A stretch of DNA of 64,000 nt from Lumbricus terrestris (lineage: Eukaryota > Annelida > Clitellata > Crassiclitellata > Lumbricidae): positions 434,001-498,000 of the forward strand of contig OX457037.1 of the NCBI GenBank assembly GCA_949752735.1, given 5' to 3'. Shown one piece after another: positions 22,405 through 33,507 of the stretch. The translations under genes were made by a program, and so were the position numbers. The first letter of the stretch is position 1; each line of letters opens with the position of its first letter. The notes beneath the pieces were generated by a model. The model was not told the DNA's origin, searched no databases, and worked only from the letters and a program-made list of their open reading frames with translations.

Positions 22405-22640
22405 TTATTTTTATTTATTTATTTATTTTTTCCTCAACCAAAACAACAAACAGACATGATACAATTATGGCATTGAATAATACATTAACATAATTTGGTG
22501 AAGAAGGGGAGACCCAGAAGGGATAGAAAATCCCGCTAATAGGGCCACCCATAATTCATGTAAAATATAAAAGAAAAACATGACAGAGCATTCAATTGTA
22601 GAAAATTGAGTTATGCAAATTCATGAGTGCACGAATGCAC
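22405..22640 (-). mobile_element. LINE 3' end fragment with (AAATA)n tail
   Basis: On the minus strand the sequence ends GGTTGAGGAAAAAATAAATA with tandem AAATA/AAAT units, a typical LINE tail. The preceding GGGTCTCCCC context resembles the 3' untranslated part of the LINE near 51100. The matching intron in unit B lacks it. Confidence 0.45.
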
Positions 22641-22845
22641 ATCAATGAAGGTGGTGAAGGCACTCTACGTTTTTGCAAAGTGACAGCTCTCGGTGTTCTT
22701 CTTAACTTTCGGCTGATTTTCATATAGGCGTAATGAGGCAATCCCCGCTTTTACATCTTCTCCTGCTTTTTTAAGAAAAATGATTAACTTTCGATCTCAT
22801 CGGTTGCCCCAACCAGCATGGTAGGCTATCCAAATATGGTAGTTA

Positions 22846-24938
22846 TGTAACGCCCGCCCCCACCGTCATCTCCGGAGTCGCCAATTCCGGATCATCGTAC
22901 GGCAAGGAGGCCGCGTGCTGTTGTGGGTCATGGTCATGGTCCTGAGATATGGATCGAGGATAAGAGGAGGGGACTCTCGGGTTCAAATCCAACCGATGGA
23001 ATGATTGCCAACCATCTCGGCTGCCAAGCTCTCTATATGAGATTGGATCCTTGTGGGCCAGACGCTCACTTCTGCGCAGCGTGCCCAGGTGGGGGAACTC
23101 TTTAGGCCTAGCGCCTGAAGACTCTGCCAGACTGATGGTCGACTGGTAAGGCACGTCCGCGATGGTAATAGCGGTGGACTCCAGTCCAGAGTTCGAACCC
23201 ACAACAGATCTTGGGACAGGCGATGCCTCGAGTCGCTCTAAGCGTGTCACAACCTCCGTTAGCACTTCTCTAACATTGGAGTGCACAGCCGAAATTTCCT
23301 CCCTTACATCTGACCTTACCGAGGCAATCGCATCTTGTGTATCCCTAACATTTGACTCTACCGAGGCAATCGCATCTTGTGTGTCTCGGGCATGTGACTG
23401 CATGGATGAATGCATGGAAGTTATAGCCTCCATTACAACCTCCAGAGATGAGGGAGGCCTAGACGGCTGTGAAGGTGTTACAGGTCTACTTTCTTCCATG
23501 GCGCAATATGAATTAGGTCTACAGGTAATTCTATCACTATCAGTGAACAAAGTCAGTAATTTCAGTAATGTTTCTTATTATAGTCCATCAATTGAATCCT
23601 CAATCAACAACAACCACATTCAAAGTAATCAATCAATTACGTAACCAACTTCGATTACACTCAATGCAAACAATAAACAAAGTCAGATATTTTAACTAAT
23701 AGCTTCTTGTTATGATCAAAGACATTCAATGCAAACACACTTGGACCGGAGTAAAGCTAAGTTAATCCCCGATTTACTTTCAAGTCCCTCGGCCAATTTA
23801 AAAGTAGCCCAAAGTTAAAGAACCGATCACCCTAAAACCCCTCCACTCGTACCTCATGTCCAGATAAAGAGAGTCCATCGTGACATGGCGCGAAGAACGG
23901 CGTTGACATGTTCTTCTCCATGATCTGACCCGATGATGAAGCCCGAGTGCGAATCTTGCCGACGAGAATCAGCCGCAATGATCCATCACTTCAGTCTTGT
24001 TCGTTCAAAGTTCTGACCGTTTTCGTCTTATATACCTATACTTTATATTAACTATAAAACATCTTGTTCTTTCTTGAGTTCCGACAGCGTCCACTTTAAA
24101 CAAGAGACATCTTCTTCCTTCAACGTTCTGGCTGCTTCTGACTTAAACACGAATACGTCTTCTCTCCTCAAAGTTCCGATCGAGTCTGACTTAACACGAA
24201 AACGTCTCTTCTCCGTCGAAAACGTCTTCTGCCTTCAACACGACTTCTACCTGCAAAGTTCTGACCGCACCTCTACGTCTCACCTCTTCCACGTCTCTGC
24301 GTGTTCTGCCTTCAGTGCTCCTAGGACGTGATTCACGTCAACAACACAAGTCCCGGATGAAAACTGAACTGCGCAGTTTCCCAGCTAGCCTTCGGCGCAT
24401 ATACTCAGCTTCAATTTCCGCACACGTGGGCCTCCCTCTCCCTTCGAGGCGTCAATCTAACGTCGCAATTTCGACACGTGCGAGTGTCGTGTGACAGAGT
24501 CTTAGTCTTCTTCTCTTTACCTCTCCCTTATCTCATGTCCGTCTGGCTGTATTGCCCTCACTCTCCATCAGGCATCGGTGCGTGGGCGGACTGTCCTTTT
24601 CTGTCCGTCTATCTTACCTCTCTCTTATCTGCCTGAATGTATCGCTTTGACACTTTGCATCCTGCCGCTTGGTCGTCCGAAAATATCGCTGATGGCAGTC
24701 ATTCAACTTCACCTCCTCCTTTCGGCTACAGCTCCCAGCTGCAGGGCGAGACGGGGAAGTTGATTCAACGGAGGCTTGCCAAAAACATCGACTGCGATTG
24801 TCGGTCGTTGAGATTCGTGTCAGACACGATATCAGAAATAAAATAATATTACCCGAGAACAGGCGCTCTATAAATGAAAAGATGGCGGATCCAAAATGGC
24901 GACCAGAAATTATAACCCAAATTATATGCCGCGTTACA
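22846..24938 (-). repeat. 3' LTR
   Basis: 2093-bp LTR matching 28402-30494. It contains a truncated copy of the gag start (23550 down to 22846) and a TATATAAG box at 24027-24034 (minus strand). Confidence 0.9.
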
Positions 24939-24939
24939 C

Positions 24940-24957
24940 TATTCTCCCCCCACCCTT
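24940..24957 (-). other. Polypurine tract
   Basis: On the minus strand AAGGGTGGGGGGAGAATAG directly precedes the 3' LTR, the expected place and composition for the plus-strand DNA primer. Confidence 0.8.
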
Positions 24958-26082
24958 ATTTCGGAATTTATTTAATTGGACGAATATATTCTGAAATGCG
25001 TAAATAAGGCCGTACTCTGGTCTGTACATCACGAGTTCCAAATTATATGCAAAGAACAAAATTAAGCACTGAACGGTCATCGCTGATCACGCTTCAGCGC
25101 TCAAAAGTCATTACAAGCGAAAGAAATAGAAGAATTAATATGGTAGTTATATAGCCAGTCGTTGTTTTTCAAGAGTTCCGTCAAAATTTATCAACATTTA
25201 TGTCCTTACAGGCTACTTTCAGTTCAGTCATACACTAGCGATTGTATGGTCAACGGGGACTCAAGCCACAGACAGAAATATAATTCGATCACATACATGT
25301 AGATCATTAACGTTACCGCTAAGCTATTTCATACCATGGCGTCTATATTACCACGAGACTCTTCCAGGCATCAGTTGTGTATCAGGCCACATTATGGCAT
25401 ACTAGCAACTTACCAAGTCTAACCACCGCGTCGCTAAAGGCCACATTTACCCAAGACCCATAAGCTTATCACGATAGTATCAGGTCTACCTTTAAAGACA
25501 TACCATACAGTGTAACCTAGGTCTCTGTTTAGCTCATATTATTATAACTCTGTCTGTCGACTATCACCACGGTCTACCTCAAAGAAACCAGCTTCAAACT
25601 TCAACCTAGTAGTTAATAGGCCTACCTATCCTCAAGACAGGTCATTACTTAATTAAAATATGCCACTTTAGTTAATCTATCCTCAGGTCAGTTTATTATT
25701 TATATAGCGCAATGACAGTCCTTATTATGTCTATAGCAAGGCATTATTGAAATTCTCCATCACTGCAATGCAAATGTAAATTTCAATCACAACTGCAAAT
25801 GTTCATCAGGCAATCTGTCATACTACTATTAATGCACAATTTAAGCAGTCACAAGCAGGCATCATACAATATAACCATACAGATACAATACGAATATGAA
25901 TCACCATTTATGCATTCCTTGGCAAGCATCATATTACGCACAATACAGTTGTTATACTGTACATGAACATGAGAATTCTTCACATGTAAAATAAAATATT
26001 TTCATCAAAATCAAACCAGTGTTACAAGCGAGTTCCTGTCCTTCCAAATGACGACCGCAAATTAAACGGTCCTTCAACTGAG
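24958..26082. other. Non-coding interior of the LTR element
   Basis: About 1.1 kb of AT-rich sequence between the gag stop and the polypurine tract, where pol would be expected. No RT, integrase or other sizeable frame is found on either strand. Confidence 0.75.
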
Positions 26083-29000
26083 TTACCCGGCTAACGTCAA
26101 GTTCTCAGGCGGACGAGTTCCAGAAGGTTCATTCAGCGATCTCCAGTTTTGGTCTTCGGAAGACCCGTTGCGGAGGGGGCATCCGCGTAAAAGATGGAAG
26201 CGGCTGTCACAGTAGAAGCAGCGGCGCTCCTCTCCTGGCGAGGTCCGGCCATCGTCTCGCCTCCTCGTCGATGATGGCAGCATCTGATTCCCTTGGTTCC
26301 CGCTCGGCGCTGGAGCGGAACTCTGTACAGCGTTCACACGACCGACGATCGGGTTGCCCGGAGTATCGCTCCCGGGTTGTCCCTGGTTGTCGTTCCGGGC
26401 AGCCTGCTGCTGTCGGAATGGACAGTCGCGCGCGATGTGGTTCGTTGCGGAACATTCGAAGCATCTCCGCGCAAATCGTCCAGCTTCCGGTTCCGCCGCC
26501 TGTCGGTACTTGCACGTAGAACTCAAATGTCCGAGCTGACGACACAGGAAACATCGCGGGGTTCCCCGTCCGTTACCTCTATTGTTATTCGACCATTCGT
26601 TTCTGGTTGACTCGTTCTGACCCCTCCATGGCTCGCGATTGTCGTATCTGGGTTGTGGCGCCAACGATGGTTGTCGCTCCTTCTTCTGCAGTTGTTCTAC
26701 TTGCCTCTTTACTTGCTCCAACTGTCGTTCCAGATCTTTCACTTTCGAATCTTCTTCCTCCTTAATCGCGTTGACTCGGCCATGACGTCGGTCGTGCTGC
26801 TCATGGTCGCCAACTTCCGCTTTTTGATACCCGTCTAGTCGCATCGCTACCTTGTAGGCTTCATCCAATGATTTTGCCTCTCGCTCACGGATCTTAAGAG
26901 CGAGAGTTCGATCTCTGAGGGCATCCAAGAATGCTCGAACAGCAATTGCCTCGCTGTGGACAGTCGAGGAACCCGGATACGCTCGTGATGTCAACCGGCG
27001 AATGTCATCCACGACCGATCCCATATCTTCATCAGGCTTCTGTTTTCTGGTGCTGAGCTGTGTCTGGAACAAGGCCTGTTGCTCGGCATTCCCATATCTC
27101 TCTCGCAGTCGCTGGACCAGCGCCGTCCAGGTGTCCAAACTGTCTGCGTTTGTCTCACTTAGCAAGTTCGTTGCTGGTTCGACCAAAGCGACAACAAGTT
27201 GGTTTAGCTTTTCCTCCTCAGACCAGCCGTTGTTTTTTGCACAAACGGAGAATCTGCGAAGAAAGATTTCGACATCGGTCTTCCCGCTGTACGAACCGAG
27301 TTTTAGCCATTGCTTTGGCTTTGGAGGAGACGCCGATGACGGTTTCACCTCGCCAACTTTAGGTGTTGCAGACGCGGTCGGTTCAGGCTCCTTCGCGGTT
27401 CCACCCAAGCTGGTAGACGGTAATTCCAGGTCGCCGGTCGTTTGTGTCGCGACGGTGGTCATCGGGACGGTTCGGATCAGGCCAACCGAAACATTGGAAG
27501 ACGCAGGTGTTTTATCGACGCCAGTTGTTTCAATCCTCACCGGAAGTGTCGGCTTCAGTAGTGATGAACAAGGCGGTTCGATGCCACGGCCGAATCCGAA
27601 ATTCTGGGCACCGAGGCAGGAGCTCATTCTCGCCGATTCCACGATGGGTGGCCACCGGGGAAAGATGTCGTCGCTTGGTCGAAACGAGTCGAGCCAAACC
27701 TGGTTGTCGATGTTTTCGTAAAACGCGCTCGGAGCGTGGGTAGGAGCAGACATCCGCGAAAGATATGAATGGTCGGGAAGAGCGTACGGTTGCATTCGGT
27801 CGACTGTCGCCATCTCCACAGGTTCGGGTCGGAGATCGGGTCGAGCGTAGCCTCGACCGACCAAGGTTGAAGTTGTTCGACCGTCGAAAGCGCTGTCGGC
27901 CATTGACCGGTAGGTCGGCCTTCCAGACGTGGATTGCAAAATGTCGCCCAGGTTCGTCGCTGTTTCTGCTCTTTGTCGACCGACGTCTGCGAGCGACGCT
28001 TGCATCCTCCATTGCGGATTAGGTCGAGGATATTCGACATGAGGAAGCGACGAAAAGGCCAAAGGAACTGGATTAGCCTTATCACCCCCCTCCCGTGGCA
28101 ATTGATTGGCGATCGGTTTACTTATTTCTAAGTCCCTAAACTCCGGTTGCAGTGCTGTTTGCATTCTGTTATCAATTATTTTAACAGTTTTAGGTCTAGC
28201 TTCCATCATCCTGCTGATTTCAATGTCCACACTACCTTCATCAGACATAATTTCCACATTATCAGCAAATTCCCTTTCCTTCCTTCGTTCAAAAGATATT
28301 GCCATTTCTCCTCTCCTAGCATAGTCAGTTGCCTCTTCTGACCTATTTTCACCAAAATCCCTAGAACCAATTTGTACCAGTACCCCACTTCTGGTACCAA
28401 TTGTAACGCCCGCCCCCACCGTCATCTCCGGAGTCGCCAATTCCGGATCATCGTACGGCAAGGAGGCCGCGTGCTGTTGTGGGTCATGGTCATGGTCCTG
28501 AGATATGGATCGAGGATAAGAGGAGGGGACTCTCGGGTTCAAATCCAACCGATGGAATGATTGCCAACCATCTCGGCTGCCAAGCTCTCTATATGAGATT
28601 GGATCCTTGTGGGCCAGACGCTCACTTCTGCGCAGCGTGCCCAGGTGGGGGAACTCTTTAGGCCTAGCGCCTGAAGACTCTGCCAGACTGATGGTCGACT
28701 GGTAAGGCACGTCCGCGATGGTAATAGCGGTGGACTCCAGTCCAGAGTTCGAACCCACAACAGATCTTGGGACAGGCGATGCCTCGAGTCGCTCTAAGCG
28801 TGTCACAACCTCCGTTAGCACTTCTCTAACATTGGAGTGCACAGCCGAAATTTCCTCCCTTACATCTGACCTTACCGAGGCAATCGCATCTTGTGTATCC
28901 CTAACATTTGACTCTACCGAGGCAATCGCATCTTGTGTGTCTCGGGCATGTGACTGCATGGATGAATGCATGGAAGTTATAGCCTCCATTACAACCTCCA

Positions 29001-29106
29001 GAGATGAGGGAGGCCTAGACGGCTGTGAAGGTGTTACAGGTCTACTTTCTTCCATGGCGCAATATGAATTAGGTCTACAGGTAATTCTATCACTATCAGT
29101 GAACAA
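26083..29106 (-). CDS. Retrotransposon Gag polyprotein, begins inside the 5' LTR
   Basis: This 1007-codon frame encodes the capsid/nucleocapsid precursor that packages element RNA. It has an N-terminal heptad-rich segment with repeated DTQDAIASV (about 50-110), a retrotransposon Gag core from about Trp600 (WLKLGSYSGKTDVEIFLRRF) to about 780, a short coiled coil (LERQLEQVKRQVEQLQKK), and three CX2CX4HX4C zinc knuckles starting at Cys852, Cys882 and Cys963. The first 235 codons lie in the LTR and the frame then crosses the primer-binding site without a stop. MEESRPVTP slightly downstream is an alternative start. A comparable start within the LTR is known for yeast Ty1. Antisense frames across this region are shadows. 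Confidence 0.88.
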   Translation of the reverse strand: MFTDSDRITCRPNSYCAMEESRPVTPSQPSRPPSSLEVVMEAITSMHSSMQSHARDTQDAIASVESNVRDTQDAIASVRSDVREEISAVHSNVREVLTEVVTRLERLEASPVPRSVVGSNSGLESTAITIADVPYQSTISLAESSGARPKEFPHLGTLRRSERLAHKDPISYRELGSRDGWQSFHRLDLNPRVPSSYPRSISQDHDHDPQQHAASLPYDDPELATPEMTVGAGVTIGTRSGVLVQIGSRDFGENRSEEATDYARRGEMAISFERRKEREFADNVEIMSDEGSVDIEISRMMEARPKTVKIIDNRMQTALQPEFRDLEISKPIANQLPREGGDKANPVPLAFSSLPHVEYPRPNPQWRMQASLADVGRQRAETATNLGDILQSTSGRPTYRSMADSAFDGRTTSTLVGRGYARPDLRPEPVEMATVDRMQPYALPDHSYLSRMSAPTHAPSAFYENIDNQVWLDSFRPSDDIFPRWPPIVESARMSSCLGAQNFGFGRGIEPPCSSLLKPTLPVRIETTGVDKTPASSNVSVGLIRTVPMTTVATQTTGDLELPSTSLGGTAKEPEPTASATPKVGEVKPSSASPPKPKQWLKLGSYSGKTDVEIFLRRFSVCAKNNGWSEEEKLNQLVVALVEPATNLLSETNADSLDTWTALVQRLRERYGNAEQQALFQTQLSTRKQKPDEDMGSVVDDIRRLTSRAYPGSSTVHSEAIAVRAFLDALRDRTLALKIREREAKSLDEAYKVAMRLDGYQKAEVGDHEQHDRRHGRVNAIKEEEDSKVKDLERQLEQVKRQVEQLQKKERQPSLAPQPRYDNREPWRGQNESTRNEWSNNNRGNGRGTPRCFLCRQLGHLSSTCKYRQAAEPEAGRFARRCFECSATNHIARDCPFRQQQAARNDNQGQPGSDTPGNPIVGRVNAVQSSAPAPSGNQGNQMLPSSTRRRDDGRTSPGEERRCFYCDSRFHLLRGCPLRNGSSEDQNWRSLNEPSGTRPPENLTLAG
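28383..28399 (-). other. Primer-binding site
   Basis: Two bases after the 5' LTR the minus strand reads TGGTACCAGAAGTGGGG. It begins with the TGG that pairs with a tRNA CCA end. Which tRNA primes is not determined. The same bases also encode Gag residues. Confidence 0.7.
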
Positions 29107-30494
29107 AGTCAGTAATTTCAGTAATGTTTCTTATTATAGTCCATCAATTGAATCCTCAATCAACAACAACCACATTCAAAGTAATCAATCAATTACGTAA
29201 CCAACTTCGATTACACTCAATGCAAACAATAAACAAAGTCAGATATTTTAACTAATAGCTTCTTGTTATGATCAAAGACATTCAATGCAAACACACTTGG
29301 ACCGGAGTAAAGCTAAGTTAATCCCCGATTTACTTTCAAGTCCCTCGGCCAATTTAAAAGTAGCCCAAAGTTAAAGAACCGATCACCCTAAAACCCCTCC
29401 ACTCGTACCTCATGTCCAGATAAAGAGAGTCCATCGTGACATGGCGCGAAGAACGGCGTTGACATGTTCTTCTCCATGATCTGACCCGATGATGAAGCCC
29501 GAGTGCGAATCTTGCCGACGAGAATCAGCCGCAATGATCCATCACTTCAGTCTTGTTCGTTCAAAGTTCTGACCGTTTTCGTCTTATATACCTATACTTT
29601 ATATTAACTATAAAACATCTTGTTCTTTCTTGAGTTCCGACAGCGTCCACTTTAAACAAGAGACATCTTCTTCCTTCAACGTTCTGGCTGCTTCTGACTT
29701 AAACACGAATACGTCTTCTCTCCTCAAAGTTCCGATCGAGTCTGACTTAACACGAAAACGTCTCTTCTCCGTCGAAAACGTCTTCTGCCTTCAACACGAC
29801 TTCTACCTGCAAAGTTCTGACCGCACCTCTACGTCTCACCTCTTCCACGTCTCTGCGTGTTCTGCCTTCAGTGCTCCTAGGACGTGATTCACGTCAACAA
29901 CACAAGTCCCGGATGAAAACTGAACTGCGCAGTTTCCCAGCTAGCCTTCGGCGCATATACTCAGCTTCAATTTCCGCACACGTGGGCCTCCCTCTCCCTT
30001 CGAGGCGTCAATCTAACGTCGCAATTTCGACACGTGCGAGTGTCGTGTGACAGAGTCTTAGTCTTCTTCTCTTTACCTCTCCCTTATCTCATGTCCGTCT
30101 GGCTGTATTGCCCTCACTCTCCATCAGGCATCGGTGCGTGGGCGGACTGTCCTTTTCTGTCCGTCTATCTTACCTCTCTCTTATCTGCCTGAATGTATCG
30201 CTTTGACACTTTGCATCCTGCCGCTTGGTCGTCCGAAAATATCGCTGATGGCAGTCATTCAACTTCACCTCCTCCTTTCGGCTACAGCTCCCAGCTGCAG
30301 GGCGAGACGGGGAAGTTGATTCAACGGAGGCTTGCCAAAAACATCGACTGCGATTGTCGGTCGTTGAGATTCGTGTCAGACACGATATCAGAAATAAAAT
30401 AATATTACCCGAGAACAGGCGCTCTATAAATGAAAAGATGGCGGATCCAAAATGGCGACCAGAAATTATAACCCAAATTATATGCCGCGTTACA
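28402..30494 (-). repeat. 5' LTR
   Basis: 2093-bp LTR, same length and apparently same sequence as 22846-24938. It holds the promoter candidate and the first 235 codons of gag. Confidence 0.9.
29583..29590 (-). promoter_or_regulatory. LTR TATA box candidate
   Basis: TATATAAG on the minus strand, about 480 bases upstream of the gag ATG and inside the LTR. This is the position needed for a transcript whose R region starts upstream of gag. Confidence 0.5.
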
Positions 30495-30664
30495 GTTATT
30501 CATCTACTTGTCTATTGGCACGAGGTGCCAATCTGGTTCTTCCCCTTCTGCAGTTTATTCTCATTTGATTTGGACAACCATATAAAAGTGAATAGGCAAT
30601 TAATCCTTCAGCTAAGATTTTCATTCAACGCGTAATCCTCTCTTCACCACCCAAGTCGTGTGAA

Positions 30665-31437
30665 TTGGATCCTCTTCCTACCTTTCTACTCCATGAATTC
30701 CTGGATATTCTTTGCCCCCTTCTCACAACCCTCTGCAATCGATCCCTCGTTGAAGGCATTTTGCCTTCACTGCAGAAGAGATCCATACTGACCCCGATTC
30801 TGAAGAGTGATGAACTTGACTCATCTGACCCAGCGAATTATTATAAACCTATAGCGAACGTATCCTTCCTATCAAAGATCATCGAAAAGTTGGTTGCTGT
30901 GCAGCTTGTTGCATACTTAGAGGAGAAAAACTACTTCCGCCTAACCAATCTGGCTTCAGAAAGCACCACTCAACTGAGACGCTGCTTCTTCGTCTACTTT
31001 CAGACATCTACGGGGCAATTGACATGGGCCAGCCCACCCTGTTGGCTCTATTCGATGTCAGTGCCGCATTTGACACTGTTGAGTCTTGTTGACCATGAGA
31101 TTTTATTAGAACGATTGAATGTTTCGTTTGGTCTGACTGGTAACTTTCTTGAATGGATAGCCTCTTTTCTATATGACCTCTCTCTTTGTGTGGTCCATGG
31201 TTCTACTAGGTCCGCATTGGTCCCTGCCCAGTATGGCCTGCCGCAGGGATCTGTCCTTGGTCCAATTCTGTACATAATTTACACTTATGATCTTGCCTCT
31301 CTTCTTGCAACACATGCAGTTTTGGGTCAGTTTTATGCTGATGATGTACAAGCCTACAAGCATTGCCTATCGTCTAGCGCCATATCAGTGGTCCGGGACA
31401 TGAGTGAGACCTTAGCTGCCTTAGAAACATGGATGTC
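30665..31437 (+). pseudogene. LINE reverse transcriptase, N-terminal part (frameshifted)
   Basis: Recognisable RT blocks are SSDPANYYKPIANVSFLSKIIEKL, FDVSAAFDTVDHEILLERL (reached through a frame change near 31020-31080), YGLPQGSVLGPILYIIY, and the catalytic FYADDVQAYKH box. The finger-palm order is that of CR1/L2-type LINEs. The frame breaks around 30960-31060, and coding stops at the hAT insertion after ETWMSSN. Confidence 0.75.
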
Positions 31438-31445
31438 GTCTAACC

Positions 31446-32604
31446 CAGTGTTTCCCAAAGTGGTGGTCCGCGGACCGGCGCCGGTCCGCGGAGGTATGAT
31501 CGCCGGTCCGCGGAGAAGAGTTAAAAATAAAACAATAAACTGTCATTATTAGTTTATTTGTTTGAAATTGTGAAATTATTCGAATTGTTGTCCAAAATTT
31601 ATTTAAATTTCTGTCGTAATATTTAAAAGTTTGAAATAAATCAATGCGCCTTATTTAAATTTAGATGGCGAATTCAGACAATTTAAATTTATTCTAAATT
31701 TACTACATCGATAACTGCAGTCAGTTTCTAGCTCATGTCGCTCTCTGGTGAGCTATAACCTAGTCCAAGTAAATGCTTGATGCAGAATTTAAAATTGTCT
31801 AACATAGCATAAAATTTTTAGTTTATTTGTTTAAATATAAACAAATGTCTTTGAATGAAAAATGAGTAAACGTAGGCAAACAAATCTGAAAAAACCGCAG
31901 ACGCAGATGGTTAAAACTTAAAAGCATCAAGGTTAGTATTTGCACATCGAAAGCATCTTTCCTTGCATCTCTACGCATCGCCAGTGTCGGCGCTAGGAGT
32001 GGGGGCACCCCCTAGCGCCGTCATTTTTCTCCATGTAAAAATAACATTTTGGGACGAATAACCCCCGTAAAGATACGCACTAGGTTTGGCAGACACCTTT
32101 GCGATCACGGAAAAGGACCAGTTTCCAAGATTTCGACCAAATGACTATTAAAAAGTCATCAGAAATTTTGACGGGCGAAATGGAAATATTTATTGAGATT
32201 TTGGTCGATGACTAAAAAAGGTCATAAGAAATTTTGGCGACTCAAAATTCACCCCTCCCCTTCCCACTGAAATCCTGGCGCCGCCACTGCGCATCGCAAA
32301 GACCATTATTCCTATTATTAAACTGTCATTAATTTTATTTATGGCGCACCTAAACAATAAGGAATCTTGCACAAATAGGCTAGCGTTTAAGTTTTAACAA
32401 CAGTCTGCTCATAATAAATTTTATACAAATAAGGCTTCAAGGACATGTAGATGTAGGCTAATTGTAAATAGCCTTATATTTTAGACTATTTATAATTTAG
32501 ATCGCTTTTGTTTGCCAACGCCATTTAGGCCTAAGTTAGCGGTCCGCGAGCTTCACCAAAAAATTATTGCCGGTCCGCGGCCTACTGAAGTTTGGGAACC
32601 ACTG
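31446..32604. mobile_element. Non-autonomous hAT element within the LINE
   Basis: The ends are CAGTGTTTCCCAAAG and its imperfect inverse (CAGTGGTTCCCAAACTT), the common hAT terminus. A perfect 8-bp duplication GTCTAACC flanks it (31438-31445, 32605-32612). Removing it rejoins the LINE frame WMSSN-RLRLNPTKT. GGTCCGCGG motifs repeat near both ends. No transposase is encoded, and it carries another MITE at 31982-32289. Confidence 0.92.
31982..32289. mobile_element. hAT MITE nested in the hAT element
   Basis: Ends CAGTGTCGGCGCTAGGA and inverse CAGTGGCGGCGCCAGGA, with a perfect 8-bp duplication CGCATCGC (31974-31981, 32290-32297). The interior repeats GAAATTTTGACG and AAAAAGGTCAT type motifs. Same family as 57967-58335. 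Confidence 0.92.
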
Positions 32605-33400
32605 GTCTAACCGACTGCGCCTAAACCCAACTAAGACTAAATTTATCTGGCTGGACAATCGTAGGCAACTTGATAAAATTGACTTTGATGCACTTGTGAC
32701 TGAAATCCCCACTTACACTTTCTCAAATACGGTCCGTGAACTTGGTGTCCTGTTGGACCAAGAGCTCACATTTGCTCCTCACATTCACCGACTTGCTCGA
32801 GACTGTTACTATCAACTGCGTCAGCTTCGCACAATTGCTCGTTCACTGACATCTAGTGCTCTCACCACTCTGGTCCATTCCTTCATTACTTTTCGTCTTG
32901 ACTGTTGCTCGTCACTCTACTCTGGCCTCCCATCCAATCGAATAATGTGCTTAAACAGAGTCTTACGCTCTGCAGCACGTTTAAATGGACATATCCCTAA
33001 ATTTGATCACGTATCCAGCTATAATATAACATTGCCTAACTAGGGCAGTGATCCTAAGTTTAATGCGCTGCCGAGTAGGAAGCCGGTGTAATGTCTCCAG
33101 CATAACACTGGCTTCCTACTCGGCAGCGAATTGAATTTAGGATCGCTGCTTTAGTTAGGCAATGCCAGCTTGGAATTTCCCCACACTACTTGCAAGAGCT
33201 TTGTTGCTCCACTAGTACCTAAGACCACCGCCCCCTCCGTTCTGCACAGAAGGGATTGCTATTGGTCCCTTTTGCACGAACTGCAACGATGCAGCATAGA
33301 GCATTTTGTGTGATCGGCCCAGTTGTCTGGAATGGGCTCCCACAGGAGCTACGTCTACTTGCTGGGATTATTACTGTTTTTTTATATTAAACTCAAAGCT
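32605..33400 (+). pseudogene. LINE reverse transcriptase, C-terminal part
   Basis: After the hAT element the frame continues RLRLNPTKTKFIWLDNR, then VRELGVLLDQELTFAPHIHRL, YYQLRQLRTIARSLT and ALTTLVHSFITFRLDCCSSL, all standard C-terminal blocks of CR1/L2-like proteins. It stops at 33043 because of the inverted duplication. HWLPTRQRIEF-type and GPVVWNGLP-type blocks follow to about 33350. Confidence 0.75.
33031..33163. repeat. Inverted duplication (hairpin) in LINE coding sequence
   Basis: Arms of about 57 bp (33031-33088 and about 33106-33163) with few mismatches around a 17-base loop. The right arm is the LINE's own HWLP...RIEF codons. The left arm is their inverted copy. Confidence 0.85.
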
Positions 33401-33507
33401 GTCCTTTTTGCCGTGCTAGAGTCGGGAGCGCTTTTGAGTAGTCCCCTTGAAGAAGCGCTGTATAAATTCTTGAATGATTGAATAATAATTGTAACATAAA
33501 CCTTCGT

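Larger units (their letters stand above)
22846..30494 (-). mobile_element. Gag-only LTR retrotransposon in gene A intron 2
   Basis: Two 2093-bp direct repeats with TGTAACGC and GCGTTACA ends flank a 3.5-kb interior, with a 4-bp target duplication GTTA (22842-22845, 30495-30498). On the minus strand the order is 5' LTR, primer-binding site, gag, about 1.1 kb of non-coding sequence, polypurine tract, 3' LTR. No protease, reverse transcriptase, RNase H or integrase is present, so it must depend on enzymes from another element. The LTRs look identical by eye, indicating recent insertion. It lies sense to gene A. Confidence 0.9.
30640..33485 (+). mobile_element. 5'-truncated CR1/L2-like LINE, split by a hAT element
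   Basis: Reverse-transcriptase sequence runs from about 30660 to 31437, is interrupted by a 1.16-kb hAT element, and resumes at 32613 to about 33400. The 3' end GAGCGC...TTGAAG...GCGCTGTATAAATT at 33425-33465 matches other LINE tails in the window. No endonuclease domain is present. Frameshifts near 30960 and 31020, and an inverted duplication at 33031-33163, show it is dead. Confidence 0.8.

Noticed and set aside
22843..23550. Separate 235-codon gene
   Set aside because: It is the LTR-encoded start of gag present again in the 3' LTR, cut off at the LTR end.
27002..27721. 239-codon plus-strand ORF
   Set aside because: It is exactly antisense to the Gag core and zinc-knuckle linker, without domain features.
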